Both the position numbers and the translations under genes were made by a program. Below, piece by piece: positions 34,550 through 44,362 of a DNA stretch of 64,000 bases. The stretch's first letter is position 1; the number at the start of each line of letters is the position of its first letter. Below the pieces are notes generated by a model. The model had not been told where the DNA came from and made no database searches. It saw only the letters and a list, made by a program, of their open reading frames with translations. Source of the DNA: JBPRGG01 sp051418075 (GTDB taxonomy: Bacteria; Bacteroidota; Bacteroidia; Cytophagales; Cyclobacteriaceae); assembly GCA_051418075.1 (NCBI GenBank), contig JBPRGG010000183.1, positions 23,360-87,359 of the forward strand, in the 5' to 3' direction.

Positions 34550-36445
34550 ATGTCTGTTCCAGAAAGATTTTATATTATAGATTTTGACAGCACCTTTATC
34601 CAGGTGGAAACTTTAGACCTTTTAGTGGATATTTCCCTTGAAAATAATGATGGGAAAGAGGCAGTGATGCAGGAAATCAAAAAGATCACCGATTTGGCCA
34701 TGGAAGGTAAAATTTCCCTTAAAGAGTCGCTGCAAAAAAGAATGTCTTTATTGAAAGCCCATAAAAAAGACCTGGATAAACTGAATGAACAGCTTAAACT
34801 CAAAGTGTCCCATTCATTTGTGCGTAATAAGGACTTTTTTGAGAAACAGGCTGCCCGGATTTTCATCATTTCCAACGGTTTTAAGGACATTATTTTACCT
34901 ATTGTCACAAATTACGGCATTAAACCGGAGAATGTATTTGCCAACCACTTTACCTATGATGAAGCTGGAAATATCACTGGTATGGACCTGGATAACCAAC
35001 TGGCTCAAAACAATGGAAAGGTAAATTTGCTCAAAAACCTGAACCTGCAGGGGGATATCTATGTGATTGGCGATGGCTATACCGATTACGAGATCAGGGC
35101 AGCCGGATTGGCTAATAAGTTTTATGCTTTTACCGAAAATGTATCACGGGACAACATCCTGGAAAAAGCTGATCATATTGCCCCCAGTTTAGATGAATTC
35201 CTCTACCAAAACAAACTGAACAGTGCCATCTCCTATCCCAAAAACCGGATATCAGTACTTTTACTAGAAAATGTGCATCCATTGGCTACCCGTTTGATGA
35301 GGGAGGAAGGTTACAAGGTTGAAATAGTGGAAGGAGGACTGGATGAGGAGGAATTATGTGAAAGAATAAAAAATGTGTCCATTCTCGGAATTCGTTCCAA
35401 GACCCAGGTGACTCAAAAAGTCATTGAACAAGCCAATCGCCTGATGGTGATCGGAGCTTTTTGCATCGGAACCAACCAGATAGACCTGCAAGCTTGTGCT
35501 AAAAAAGGAGTAGCTGTTTTCAATGCTCCCTTCAGCAATACCCGCTCAGTAGTGGAACTGGCCATTAGCGAAATGATCATGCTGATGCGCAATCTGCCGG
35601 ATAAGTTTCAGCAAATGCACCAGGGTAAATGGAATAAGTCGGCTAAAAACAGTTTTGAGATCAGGGGTAAAAAATTAGGCATTGTAGGCTACGGTAACAT
35701 TGGGGCTCAGCTATCGGTATTGGCAGAATCCCTTGGTATGCAGGTTTATTATTATGATGTGATTGAAAAGCTGGCCCTGGGCAATGCCACCAAATGTAAT
35801 AGCCTGGATGAATTACTTCAACTGGCTGATGTGATCAGCCTGCATGTGGATGGGCGGAAAGAAAATACCAATCTGATTGGTCCGGCAGCCTTTGATATGA
35901 TGAAAAAGGGGGTGATCTTTATGAACTTAAGCCGGGGCCACGTAGTGGATATTGAGGCTTTGAAGCAAAATATAGAACAGGGTAAAGTGTATGGAGCAGC
36001 AATAGATGTATTCCCGGAGGAGCCTAAGACCAATCAGGAGGTGTTTCATTCTCCCCTGCGCAATCTGCCTAACCTGATCATGACCCCTCATATTGGAGGA
36101 AGCACCCTGGAAGCCCAGGAAAACATCGCCAGGTTCGTACCTGGAAAGATCATGGAATACATCAACACCGGCAGTACTACCAACAGTGTAAACTTCCCTA
36201 ACCTGCAGCTTCCCTTGCTAAAGGATGCACACCGGCTGATCCACATTCATCACAATGTGCCTGGCATCCTGGCTCAGATCAACCGGGTTCTGGCTGATCA
36301 TAACATCAATATTGAAGGACAATACCTAAAAACCAACGAAGAGATCGGTTATGTGATCACTGATATTGATAAGCAATATGCCACAGAGGTGATCACCGAT
36401 CTGAAAAATATAGAAGGGACTATAAAATTCCGAATATTATACTAA
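34550..36445 (+). CDS. serA: Fused phosphoserine phosphatase (HAD) - D-3-phosphoglycerate dehydrogenase
   Basis: 631 residues joining two enzymes of serine synthesis. Residues 1-215 form a HAD-IB phosphatase with DFDST (D11, D13), S108 in ISNG, K157 and GDGYTD (174-179), all catalytic positions intact. Residues ~230-545 form a phosphoglycerate dehydrogenase: Rossmann GYGNIG (380-385), and R462, E491 and H514 matching the catalytic set. An ACT domain (about 562-631, NVPGILAQINRVLADHNINI) provides likely serine feedback control. SerA is step 1 and SerB step 3, so the transaminase SerC acts between the two active sites and must be encoded elsewhere. The frame is continuous with no sign of an assembly error. 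Confidence 0.92.
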   Translation: MSVPERFYIIDFDSTFIQVETLDLLVDISLENNDGKEAVMQEIKKITDLAMEGKISLKESLQKRMSLLKAHKKDLDKLNEQLKLKVSHSFVRNKDFFEKQAARIFIISNGFKDIILPIVTNYGIKPENVFANHFTYDEAGNITGMDLDNQLAQNNGKVNLLKNLNLQGDIYVIGDGYTDYEIRAAGLANKFYAFTENVSRDNILEKADHIAPSLDEFLYQNKLNSAISYPKNRISVLLLENVHPLATRLMREEGYKVEIVEGGLDEEELCERIKNVSILGIRSKTQVTQKVIEQANRLMVIGAFCIGTNQIDLQACAKKGVAVFNAPFSNTRSVVELAISEMIMLMRNLPDKFQQMHQGKWNKSAKNSFEIRGKKLGIVGYGNIGAQLSVLAESLGMQVYYYDVIEKLALGNATKCNSLDELLQLADVISLHVDGRKENTNLIGPAAFDMMKKGVIFMNLSRGHVVDIEALKQNIEQGKVYGAAIDVFPEEPKTNQEVFHSPLRNLPNLIMTPHIGGSTLEAQENIARFVPGKIMEYINTGSTTNSVNFPNLQLPLLKDAHRLIHIHHNVPGILAQINRVLADHNINIEGQYLKTNEEIGYVITDIDKQYATEVITDLKNIEGTIKFRILY

Positions 36446-36469
36446 ATCAGAATTTGCCAAAACCAGGCA

Positions 36470-39400
36470 TTAAATCTTATGCAACATATTAGGTAATGCT
36501 ATGGTGAAGCAACTGCCCTGGTCCAAAGCACTTTGCAGTTGAATGGATCCATTCAGCTTTTTCAGACAATCTTGTACAATATACAGCCCGATACCGGAAC
36601 CGGGTTTTTTATCTGTGGCCCGGTAAAACATATTGAAGATTTTTTCCTGATGCTCCTTAGCTATACCAATACCATTATCTTTTATGACCATGATACTTTT
36701 TTCACAATTGATCTCAACCGCAATCTCGATGTAAGGATTTTCCTGATATTGATTCTGAAACTTATAGGCGTTGGAAACAATATTATTGATGATTATTCCC
36801 ATCCGTAACTTGTCTGAGTAAAAATCACAATCCTGATTCAATTTCAGGTCCAGTTTTACCCGCTTGTTTTCAGGAAGCTTATTGAGGTTTTCCAACAGAT
36901 CCTGGATTATTTGCTGGAAGTCAATTTTCTCAGGCACAATCTCCATGCGGGTATTGCGGGAATAATCCAGAATGTCTCTGATAAACTTATCCAGTTTTAC
37001 CAGGCTTTGCTCCTGTAACTGAGCATATTGATGTAATTTTTCTGATGAAGGCTCTAACTGGGATAAGCGGGAAAGGCCTAATGAGGAGGTAATAGGGGCA
37101 CGTAGATCATGAGAAACCCTGTAAACAAAGTTGTCCAGTTCCTGATTGGCCTTAATTAATTCTTCATTTTTTTCCTTGAGGTTTGATTCCGCTTTTTTAC
37201 GATCGGTGATTTCCGTCAATACCGCTATGACACCAATGATCTTTCCGTCAATGGAAAGATTAGGGCTGTAAGTAGAATAATACCAGATGGTTTGGCCATC
37301 TGTCTGCACAAAAGTTACGTCATGGGTGGAAACAATATGGCCTTCCAGGGCCTTTTGAAGATATTGATCAAATCCCAACTGCTTTAAATGTGGAAATATG
37401 TCCATGGCTTTTTGGCCTAATACCTCTTCTGCCTTTTTCCCGGTCATGATCTCCATTTTTTTATTCCAGAGAATATATCTCAATTCTAAATCCATTACCA
37501 GCACGCCTTCCTGGAGGTTGTTTATCACTGAATTTATGAAAAAAGAATTCGATTCCAGAGCCAGTTCGGCCTTTTTACGCTCGGTGATATCCAATACAGT
37601 TCCGGTAACCTTAAAAGTGCCATTATTTTCCACTACTTCTCCCCGGGATTGCACATAAAGCATAGTGCCATCAGGATGGATCACCCGTTTTTCTGTATGA
37701 TAATCCTTGGAGTTATGAATGGAATCCATGATCTTTTCCATGACCTGTTCCCGTTCATCCGGATGTATAGCCTGAATCATATGTTCCATGGTAGGCTCAA
37801 AGGATTGCTCTTCATATCCATACAATTTATACAACTGATCAGACCATTTCAACTGCTGTGTACGTACATCCATCTCCCAACTACCCAATTTAGCTATCTT
37901 CTGAGCTTTGACCAGGTTATCGGTGATTTCCAGGAGGCTTTGTTCCTGAGCCTTCTCAATAGATTTGTCGTGAATGATGGAGAACAGATACAACTTCCCG
38001 CTGAAAATGACCGGACCGCTATGCACCTCTACATGCTTCTTTTGACCATCAGCCAACTTATGGACAAACTGGAACCGGCTGGGGGCTCTACTTGCCCTTC
38101 CCATTTTTTCATTTACTTCTTCAGGATTAGAAGATATATTAATATCTGACACATTTAGACCCAGCATTTCCTGTTTGGTATAACCATAAAAAGCTAAGGC
38201 AGACCGGTTGACGTCTATTATTTTTCCTTTTTCCGGATCTACAATCAGCATATAGGAGGCGCTATCTTCAAATATACTTTTATAGCGGTTTTCACTTTCA
38301 AGCAAATGCCGTTCATATTGCTTCCTTTCCGTAATATCCAATACAGAAAAAATAAATGAATTGTCTTCCTGGTTTAAAAATGAAACCTGAATTAAGACAT
38401 TGATAACTTTTCCATCATTGTTTTTCCAGGAAGATTCAATCCTGCCTATACCATGATCCAATACCTCACGATATATTTCATCCCCCACCTTTTCATAGTC
38501 CTGGCGGGACAAATATAAAAGTTCACTGCTTTTCCCTACAATCTGATCATGATGGTATCCGGTCATCCGGCAAAACTGGTCATTTACCAGATTGAAGATG
38601 CGGTTGGTAATGATTCCTATGCCTATGGGTAAAGTGCGGTATATACTGGTAACTAACTTTTCCTTTTCTTTCAGATAAAAAGAAGTACGATCGTATTGTT
38701 CTTCCTTTAGCTTGAGCTTATCAACCAACTCTTTTTCCTGGGTGATATCTTTGAATACACAATAGGTCTGATCTACGTTGCCTGATGAAGCATAACCCAC
38801 ACAACCTTCGTAAGACACATGCAGAAAGTGACCTTCTTTATGCCTGAGTTTAAACTGGACATCGTGAATAGATCCTTCCTTCAAAAAAAGAGGAAACCTT
38901 TGTTCAAAAAATGATTTGTATTCGGGATGCAAATAATTTTCAAAACTTTTCCCAACTACCTCGTTTTTTTCATAACCAAGGGTTTTCAACCAGGTTTTGT
39001 TGACATCAAGAATCAATCCCTGCTGATCTAAAGATTGGTAAGAAAGCGGCGCATGATCATACAATGCCCTGTATCGTTGCTCACTGTTAGAAAGTTGATA
39101 TTCTATTTCTTTGCGCTGATTAATATCCACCAAATGTGCCACATAAAAAAATGCACCGTCCAGTTCAATTCGGGACATATTCAGGTTCACCCATATCAAT
39201 GAATTGTGCTTGTCTCTGAACCTTTTATCCGATTTTACAAAAGGGATTTCTCCTTTTTCAAGCTTGGCAAAAAGGGCTATTAAGGTATTAAAATCATCCG
39301 CATGAAGGAAACGCTGATAGGTTTTACCCCGCATTTCATCGATATCATAACCTAATAACTGGGCCACTTCATGATTGGCCTCCTCTACAATTCCCTCCGA

Positions 39401-40309
39401 ATCGAAAATAATAATGCCAGTAGCTGAATTTTCAAACACACTCCTGAATTGCTTCTCCTTATCATTAATGATCTTATATTGTTCTTCAATCTCCTCATTC
39501 AAGGCCTGAAACTCTTCATTTTGGGCCGCTATTTCTTCATGCTGGGAGGCTATTTCAGAATTTTTCTGCAGGAGATCCATTTCCACTATCTTATAGCTGG
39601 TAACATCTGAAACTATTTCTACCAAACCTATGATATCTCCATGTATATTGTAATTGGGGCTGATAAGTGACTTCACCCACAATTCCTTATCTATATCAGG
39701 TAAACTAATCAAACTTGCCGGCACTTCCACTACCTCCCCCTGCAAAGCCCTGGTAAGATCAAGCCTGTGTTGAGAGTGATCAAACTGAGGAAATAATTGA
39801 TGAATATTTCTACCTACGGCATCTTCTGAGGGGATACCTGAGATATCTTCCAGAATGGCATTCCAAATCAAAACATTAAAATCCCTGTCATACACTAAAA
39901 TTCCTTCAGAAGCACTGTTAATGATCTGCTGATTAAATAAAAGTGCCTCCTGCAGCTTTTCCTTATCTTTTAAGATCTTTACCTCTTTCCACTTGCATAG
40001 ATACTGCACCACCTCGCCGTTGTCATTATGTACCGGATATAATTTCACCGAATAATCCTTAGAGAAAAGGGTTTGATCAAAAGACACCTGCTGATCAATA
40101 GCCTGGGAAATACTTTGGCATACAGGACAATCAGGTAAATCATTGGATGAATCATGATGTAGTATTCTAAAACATTTTTCACCTACCACAGCAGACCGGT
40201 CCTTTCCAAATAAATCAAGGGCTTCCTGATTAACATCCTGGATAGTATGATCTTTATCAATGATCAGAACGGGATCATCTATGGCACTTATGAGATCACA
40301 AGGTTGCAT
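36470..40309 (-). CDS. Very large soluble sensor kinase with about eight PAS domains
   Basis: 1279 residues, no membrane helix. About eight PAS domains in series (openings near residues 8, 128, 290, 412, 560, 687, 810 and 938), mostly PAS_4/PAS_9 and one PAS_3. A coiled-coil (SEIASQHEEIAAQNEEFQAL) separates the second and third. His1067 lies in VSHDLRAPITSS of a HisKA domain, followed by HATPase boxes (NIVSNAYKFQNQ, IKDNGIGIAKEH, PGSGIGLYIV). The first PAS carries C-x-x-C within DCPVCQ and a further Cys in EKCFRILHH, a pattern seen in redox or heme-binding PAS domains. No receiver domain. It is divergent from a LuxR-type regulator, its best candidate partner. Confidence 0.9.
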   Translation of the reverse strand: MQPCDLISAIDDPVLIIDKDHTIQDVNQEALDLFGKDRSAVVGEKCFRILHHDSSNDLPDCPVCQSISQAIDQQVSFDQTLFSKDYSVKLYPVHNDNGEVVQYLCKWKEVKILKDKEKLQEALLFNQQIINSASEGILVYDRDFNVLIWNAILEDISGIPSEDAVGRNIHQLFPQFDHSQHRLDLTRALQGEVVEVPASLISLPDIDKELWVKSLISPNYNIHGDIIGLVEIVSDVTSYKIVEMDLLQKNSEIASQHEEIAAQNEEFQALNEEIEEQYKIINDKEKQFRSVFENSATGIIIFDSEGIVEEANHEVAQLLGYDIDEMRGKTYQRFLHADDFNTLIALFAKLEKGEIPFVKSDKRFRDKHNSLIWVNLNMSRIELDGAFFYVAHLVDINQRKEIEYQLSNSEQRYRALYDHAPLSYQSLDQQGLILDVNKTWLKTLGYEKNEVVGKSFENYLHPEYKSFFEQRFPLFLKEGSIHDVQFKLRHKEGHFLHVSYEGCVGYASSGNVDQTYCVFKDITQEKELVDKLKLKEEQYDRTSFYLKEKEKLVTSIYRTLPIGIGIITNRIFNLVNDQFCRMTGYHHDQIVGKSSELLYLSRQDYEKVGDEIYREVLDHGIGRIESSWKNNDGKVINVLIQVSFLNQEDNSFIFSVLDITERKQYERHLLESENRYKSIFEDSASYMLIVDPEKGKIIDVNRSALAFYGYTKQEMLGLNVSDINISSNPEEVNEKMGRASRAPSRFQFVHKLADGQKKHVEVHSGPVIFSGKLYLFSIIHDKSIEKAQEQSLLEITDNLVKAQKIAKLGSWEMDVRTQQLKWSDQLYKLYGYEEQSFEPTMEHMIQAIHPDEREQVMEKIMDSIHNSKDYHTEKRVIHPDGTMLYVQSRGEVVENNGTFKVTGTVLDITERKKAELALESNSFFINSVINNLQEGVLVMDLELRYILWNKKMEIMTGKKAEEVLGQKAMDIFPHLKQLGFDQYLQKALEGHIVSTHDVTFVQTDGQTIWYYSTYSPNLSIDGKIIGVIAVLTEITDRKKAESNLKEKNEELIKANQELDNFVYRVSHDLRAPITSSLGLSRLSQLEPSSEKLHQYAQLQEQSLVKLDKFIRDILDYSRNTRMEIVPEKIDFQQIIQDLLENLNKLPENKRVKLDLKLNQDCDFYSDKLRMGIIINNIVSNAYKFQNQYQENPYIEIAVEINCEKSIMVIKDNGIGIAKEHQEKIFNMFYRATDKKPGSGIGLYIVQDCLKKLNGSIQLQSALDQGSCFTIALPNMLHKI

Positions 40310-40773
40310 GAAATATTGAGCATGTCAAGTTGTTAATTTGCTCAATATAATTATTTTTTTTTATTAGTCATAAAAGATGATCATTGCAACTGTCTTTTCG
40401 GTGTAAGAAAATGTATAAAAAATAAAGAAATTATCCTGCTTCTATGTCCTTAACTCAAACCACTTAAAATGGGGTAACTTCAGTTGATTTTCAAGGCTAA
40501 ACAGGAAGAAAAGTAATTTCAAGCTATAATACGCATATAATCAATTAAGGCTACCAAACAATCAAATATTTGGTTTACCGGACATAAAAATATCATTTTA
40601 GATTTAAATCAGTCTTGCTTATATCAGATGTTTATTTTATCATATTTTCAATATTTAAACCATATAATGGTCAAATTTTCAAGGTTTGTCGGCTCGAAAC
40701 TTGATTTTTATCACAATTCACCCTAAATTAAAATTATTTCCTGCAGGTATTGATATTAAAACAAGATAACTCC
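40310..40773. other. 464-bp divergent intergenic region
   Basis: AT-rich spacer between the eight-PAS kinase and the LuxR-type gene, which should hold both promoters. Visible elements are the palindromic CAAATATTTG near 40563-40572 inside a larger CCAAACAA...TTTGG and a run of T at about 40352-40361. No open frame with coding character, no clear TAnnTTTG. Confidence 0.5.
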
Positions 40774-41475
40774 ATGAATGAACAAGAATCATTGTCAGCA
40801 TTAGAAAGAAAGCTTTTTGAAATAGATCTTTTAACTGCCAGGGAGGAAGTGAAACTAAAAGATATAATGGAGTTCCTTCCAGGCTGGATCCATTTAAACC
40901 GGAAACAGGATTTTGCCCTGACCGGATTATCCAGTAATATGGAAACAGACTGGGAAGTATCCTCAGAGGAAGCTCAAAAAGCCGGAATGCTACTGATTAA
41001 TCAGCGAATCCACAGTGAAACAGCCAGACAGGTGGTGCCGGTATTGCATCAGTTTTATGAAAATGCAGATATCAACCAGGTCTTTGCTTTTTTTCAATAC
41101 ATCCGGTCACGACCTGATCAGCCCTACCGGTGGTACTATACTGTATCTAAAATTTTCAATAAACTGGATTGTACTATTTCTCAATCGGTGCCTGTACTTA
41201 AGATCAGTCCTTTTCTTAATAAGGCTGAGGATATGCTGGGTCACAATCAATTCCTGAACAAAAACTTCTATAAATTTCAGTCATTGACCAAAAGAGAAAA
41301 AGAAATCCTGAGAATGGTTGCTTCAGGAAATACTAACAAACAAATCTCTGATCAATTGTTCCTGGCCGAGCTAACGGTTAAAACCCACAGGCAAAACATC
41401 AATAAAAAGCTGAATATCAGTAAGATCAATGAATACATAGAATATGCTTCCATATTTGGGCTTTTCAACAGCTGA
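40774..41475 (+). CDS. LuxR/GerE-type transcriptional regulator
   Basis: 233 residues from ATG 40774; a TTG eight codons upstream lacks support. The C-terminal GerE-type helix-turn-helix is unambiguous: LTKREKEILRMVASGNTNKQ followed by ISDQLFLAELTVKTHRQNIN and KKLNISK. The N-terminal 160 residues are not a receiver domain (no DD...D...K pattern); parts such as WIHLNRKQDFALTGLSS and RWYYTVSKIF look PAS-like, so it may sense a ligand directly. Divergent from the eight-PAS kinase gene, suggesting a shared pathway without phosphotransfer. No cognate receiver seen. Confidence 0.85.
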   Translation: MNEQESLSALERKLFEIDLLTAREEVKLKDIMEFLPGWIHLNRKQDFALTGLSSNMETDWEVSSEEAQKAGMLLINQRIHSETARQVVPVLHQFYENADINQVFAFFQYIRSRPDQPYRWYYTVSKIFNKLDCTISQSVPVLKISPFLNKAEDMLGHNQFLNKNFYKFQSLTKREKEILRMVASGNTNKQISDQLFLAELTVKTHRQNINKKLNISKINEYIEYASIFGLFNS

Positions 41476-41488
41476 TCCACCCATCTTT

Positions 41489-42808
41489 TTAATATGCCTG
41501 GCGTATGGCTTCAAGGACCTCCTGCATAGCCTGTTTTATCTGGTCAGTAGTTGTATTATGGTTGTTGTGAAACCAGCTAAAGATCAGGGTTTTACCGGAA
41601 CTTGTTTTCAGATATCCACTCAAAGCAATCACACTGTATAAGGTGCCGGTTTTAGCAAAAACATAAGGCTGTTCTGCCGCATACCAGTTGCGGATGGTTC
41701 CGGAAACTCCTCCGGCAGGTAAGATCTTAAACAACCTTTCGCGAGGTACCTTTTGACCAATTTTTTCCAGTAAATAAACCATGGTACGGGGAGTGAACAT
41801 ATTATAGCGGGACAAACCTGATCCATCGATCCAGATGGGCTCGTCCGGACTATCCTTTAGAAAATTTTGCCTGGTGTAGTCAATGGCTATTTCCACCGAT
41901 AAACTATCAGAAATGGCAGAAGCACACATGAGCATGATCTGTTCGGCTAGAAAATTATCACTTTGCTGCAGCATTTCCTGATAGACGCTGTCAGCTGGTT
42001 GGGAATAGATTGTTTGATGCCTGGGAGGTAACGCTTTATAAATCAACCCTACCGGCCTGTGAAGGGTATCACTCAACAAATCCACGGTAAGTTGAGCAGA
42101 ATACTTGAAAGGCACTAACAATTCAAATGCTGCGGTTTCTGGTTGTAAATAATAGTTGAACTCGTTTTCCTGCATGGCCCTTTCCACAGGATAATCCTGC
42201 AGATCATTCATTCTCATTCGTGTATAGCGGCTGAAAACGGGAGGATCAATGGCTGGATAGGCTTGACCGGGCTGTTTTCTAAACCTCACGTAATTCCCAT
42301 AAAGAGGTAAGGGAGACCTTTCACTGGCGAAAGCATAATTATACCAATTCCAGGCCCATCCATCTCCCCATGGTTGCTCATAAAAATTGGTTGGCGAGAA
42401 ATAAAGTTTTTCCGGTCGATTACGTAGAAATTCATAGGCTGCCAGACTATTTTGATCAGGATTTAATAAAGAAGGATCTCCGGTTCCCCAAAAAATCAGG
42501 GAATCCTGACGAACAATGTATTTAAGGGCGGGCACACTATCTCCTAATAGGTTGAGGCCAGCATAATAGGTGAAAAGCTTGGTGTTGGATGCCGGTACAA
42601 AATATTTATCCGCATTTTTTTGATAGATTACCTGCGATTGCTCCGGGTCATATAACATAAAACCACTAAAATAACGGGAAAAAACAGGAGATTGCTCAAT
42701 CAGTTGATCAAGTTGCTTGCTGGTCAATCCGTGTTTAGGCAATGAACAACTGAAAACAAACACACCTAAAAGCAGAAAAAAACCACTTTGCCAAATATTA
42801 CTTCTCAT
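41489..42808 (-). CDS. Peptidase S13 / D-alanyl-D-alanine carboxypeptidase (PBP4-like) lipoprotein
   Basis: 439 residues with a lipoprotein signal (Cys21 in VFVFSC). Penicillin-binding motifs are all present: SxxK at S74-NTK77, SxN at S283-DN and KTG at K386-TG. It trims or cleaves peptidoglycan cross-links in the periplasm. The insert between the first and second motif is long (about 200 residues), normal for PBP4/DacB. It is divergent from the M14/amidohydrolase/GHL10 operon, which has the same cell-wall flavour. The spacing to the LuxR-type gene is 13 bp, convergent. Confidence 0.9.
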   Translation of the reverse strand: MRSNIWQSGFFLLLGVFVFSCSLPKHGLTSKQLDQLIEQSPVFSRYFSGFMLYDPEQSQVIYQKNADKYFVPASNTKLFTYYAGLNLLGDSVPALKYIVRQDSLIFWGTGDPSLLNPDQNSLAAYEFLRNRPEKLYFSPTNFYEQPWGDGWAWNWYNYAFASERSPLPLYGNYVRFRKQPGQAYPAIDPPVFSRYTRMRMNDLQDYPVERAMQENEFNYYLQPETAAFELLVPFKYSAQLTVDLLSDTLHRPVGLIYKALPPRHQTIYSQPADSVYQEMLQQSDNFLAEQIMLMCASAISDSLSVEIAIDYTRQNFLKDSPDEPIWIDGSGLSRYNMFTPRTMVYLLEKIGQKVPRERLFKILPAGGVSGTIRNWYAAEQPYVFAKTGTLYSVIALSGYLKTSSGKTLIFSWFHNNHNTTTDQIKQAMQEVLEAIRQAY

Positions 42809-42947
42809 TTAAAGATGCTTATTGATTGCAAATAAAATTGAGGTTGACCATAAATCTCATTCCTTTTTGAAATTCTGGAACAAAAGCCCCATAATTGCAT
42901 TTTAAATCTTAATTTTAGTAAATTGTTTCAGGAAGTTGTAATAATTA

Positions 42948-44357
42948 ATGACATTTCATCAGCAAATCAATCAATATTATTCTCAATTCTTTCAAAAAAG
43001 CATCAATAAAAGACAGCTACAATGGAAGGATATTGGCCCCCTGCTAAACAGCTTACCTACCGGCCGATTTGAGGTTATCCAGGTCGGGAAAAGCTGGCAA
43101 GGAAAGCCATTACATCTAATTAAATCTGGTTCGGGTTCCAGGAAGGTTTTATTTTGGTCCCAGATGCATGGTGACGAATCAACCGCCACTATGGCCTTGA
43201 TGGACATGTTTAATTTCTTCAGTCAATCACATCCACTGAAAGATCGGGCCGTCCAAATTCTAAACAAAGTCACCCTGTTATTCATCCCCCTGCTCAATCC
43301 GGATGGAGCTGAAAAATACCAGCGCCGCAATGCCATGGAAATTGACATCAACCGGGATGCAGTCAGGCTTTGTAGTCCCGAGGCCAGGGTTCTTAAAGCT
43401 ATTCAGGAACAGTATCAACCGGAATTTGGCTTTAACTTACACGATCAAAGTACTTATTATGCTGCCGGAGCGTCCAGACTTCCGGCCTCAATATCATTTT
43501 TGGCACCGGCCTATGATCATGACCGAAATATTAATGTTGTCCGGACCAAAGCCATTCAACTGATCAATGAAATGAACCAGGTGGCCCAGGAATTCATCCC
43601 TCAGCAAGTGGCCAGATACGATGATACATTTGAACCTCGAGCCTTTGGTGATAATATGCAAAAGTGGGGCACCAGCACCATCCTGGTGGAAACAGGAGGT
43701 TATCTGAATGATCCTGAAAAACAATTTTTACGTAAGATTAATGTCATCTTATTGTTATCTGCCCTTGACCAAATAGCTGAAGGCCAATTTGAAAAAAATG
43801 ATCCCAACCCTTATTTTTCCATTCCGGAAAACAAAGACCGACTGTTCGAAGTGTTGATTAAACAGGTAAAAATGGAGAACAATGGTCACAAATACAACAC
43901 TGACCTGGGAATAAGACAGCAGGTGATACCCGCTCCGGAAAACCTGCGATCTTATTTTAAAAGTACCATAGAAGACCTGGGAGACCTTTCCACCCGATTT
44001 GGCTATCAGGAGATTGAGGGAAGTCATTTAGCTTTGAAACTAGGGGGTATCTGGCCCCATGAAGTAGATCATTGGGATGACTTGCAGGATTTTAATTGCC
44101 GGGAGGCGCTGGACCAGGGCTACCTGTTTGTAAGAGTAAAAGCCGGAATTCCTGATCAAACCTATAGCCCATATCCCATAAACGTGCTGGATCATAACTT
44201 TCAGCCTTTACAAACATCCCTTCTGGATAAGGAGGCAAATTTTGTACTGTTCAATCAACAAAATATTGAACAGGTGGTAATCAATGGATATGTTTATAAA
44301 CCGGGACAGTTGCTTAATCCTTATGTCAGTGGTATAGTTTATCAAAATAAAGCCTAA
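42948..44357 (+). CDS. M14-family zinc carboxypeptidase-like protein, cytoplasmic
   Basis: 469 residues. Zinc ligands H74-GDE77 and H165, substrate-binding N135/R136 in DINRDA, and the catalytic glutamate E248 in TILVETGG are in the order expected for M14 peptidases. The C-terminal ~150 residues are an additional beta-rich part. There is no signal peptide, so it probably acts in the cytoplasm on peptide or amino-acid amide substrates, which is unusual for the digestive members of the family. First gene of a tight three-gene operon (gaps of 5 and 4 bp). Confidence 0.85.
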   Translation: MTFHQQINQYYSQFFQKSINKRQLQWKDIGPLLNSLPTGRFEVIQVGKSWQGKPLHLIKSGSGSRKVLFWSQMHGDESTATMALMDMFNFFSQSHPLKDRAVQILNKVTLLFIPLLNPDGAEKYQRRNAMEIDINRDAVRLCSPEARVLKAIQEQYQPEFGFNLHDQSTYYAAGASRLPASISFLAPAYDHDRNINVVRTKAIQLINEMNQVAQEFIPQQVARYDDTFEPRAFGDNMQKWGTSTILVETGGYLNDPEKQFLRKINVILLLSALDQIAEGQFEKNDPNPYFSIPENKDRLFEVLIKQVKMENNGHKYNTDLGIRQQVIPAPENLRSYFKSTIEDLGDLSTRFGYQEIEGSHLALKLGGIWPHEVDHWDDLQDFNCREALDQGYLFVRVKAGIPDQTYSPYPINVLDHNFQPLQTSLLDKEANFVLFNQQNIEQVVINGYVYKPGQLLNPYVSGIVYQNKA

Positions 44358-44362
44358 AATCG

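Noticed and set aside
37649..38149. 166-codon plus-strand open frame
   Set aside because: Antisense to the PAS kinase; composition is typical of reverse-strand shadow reading.
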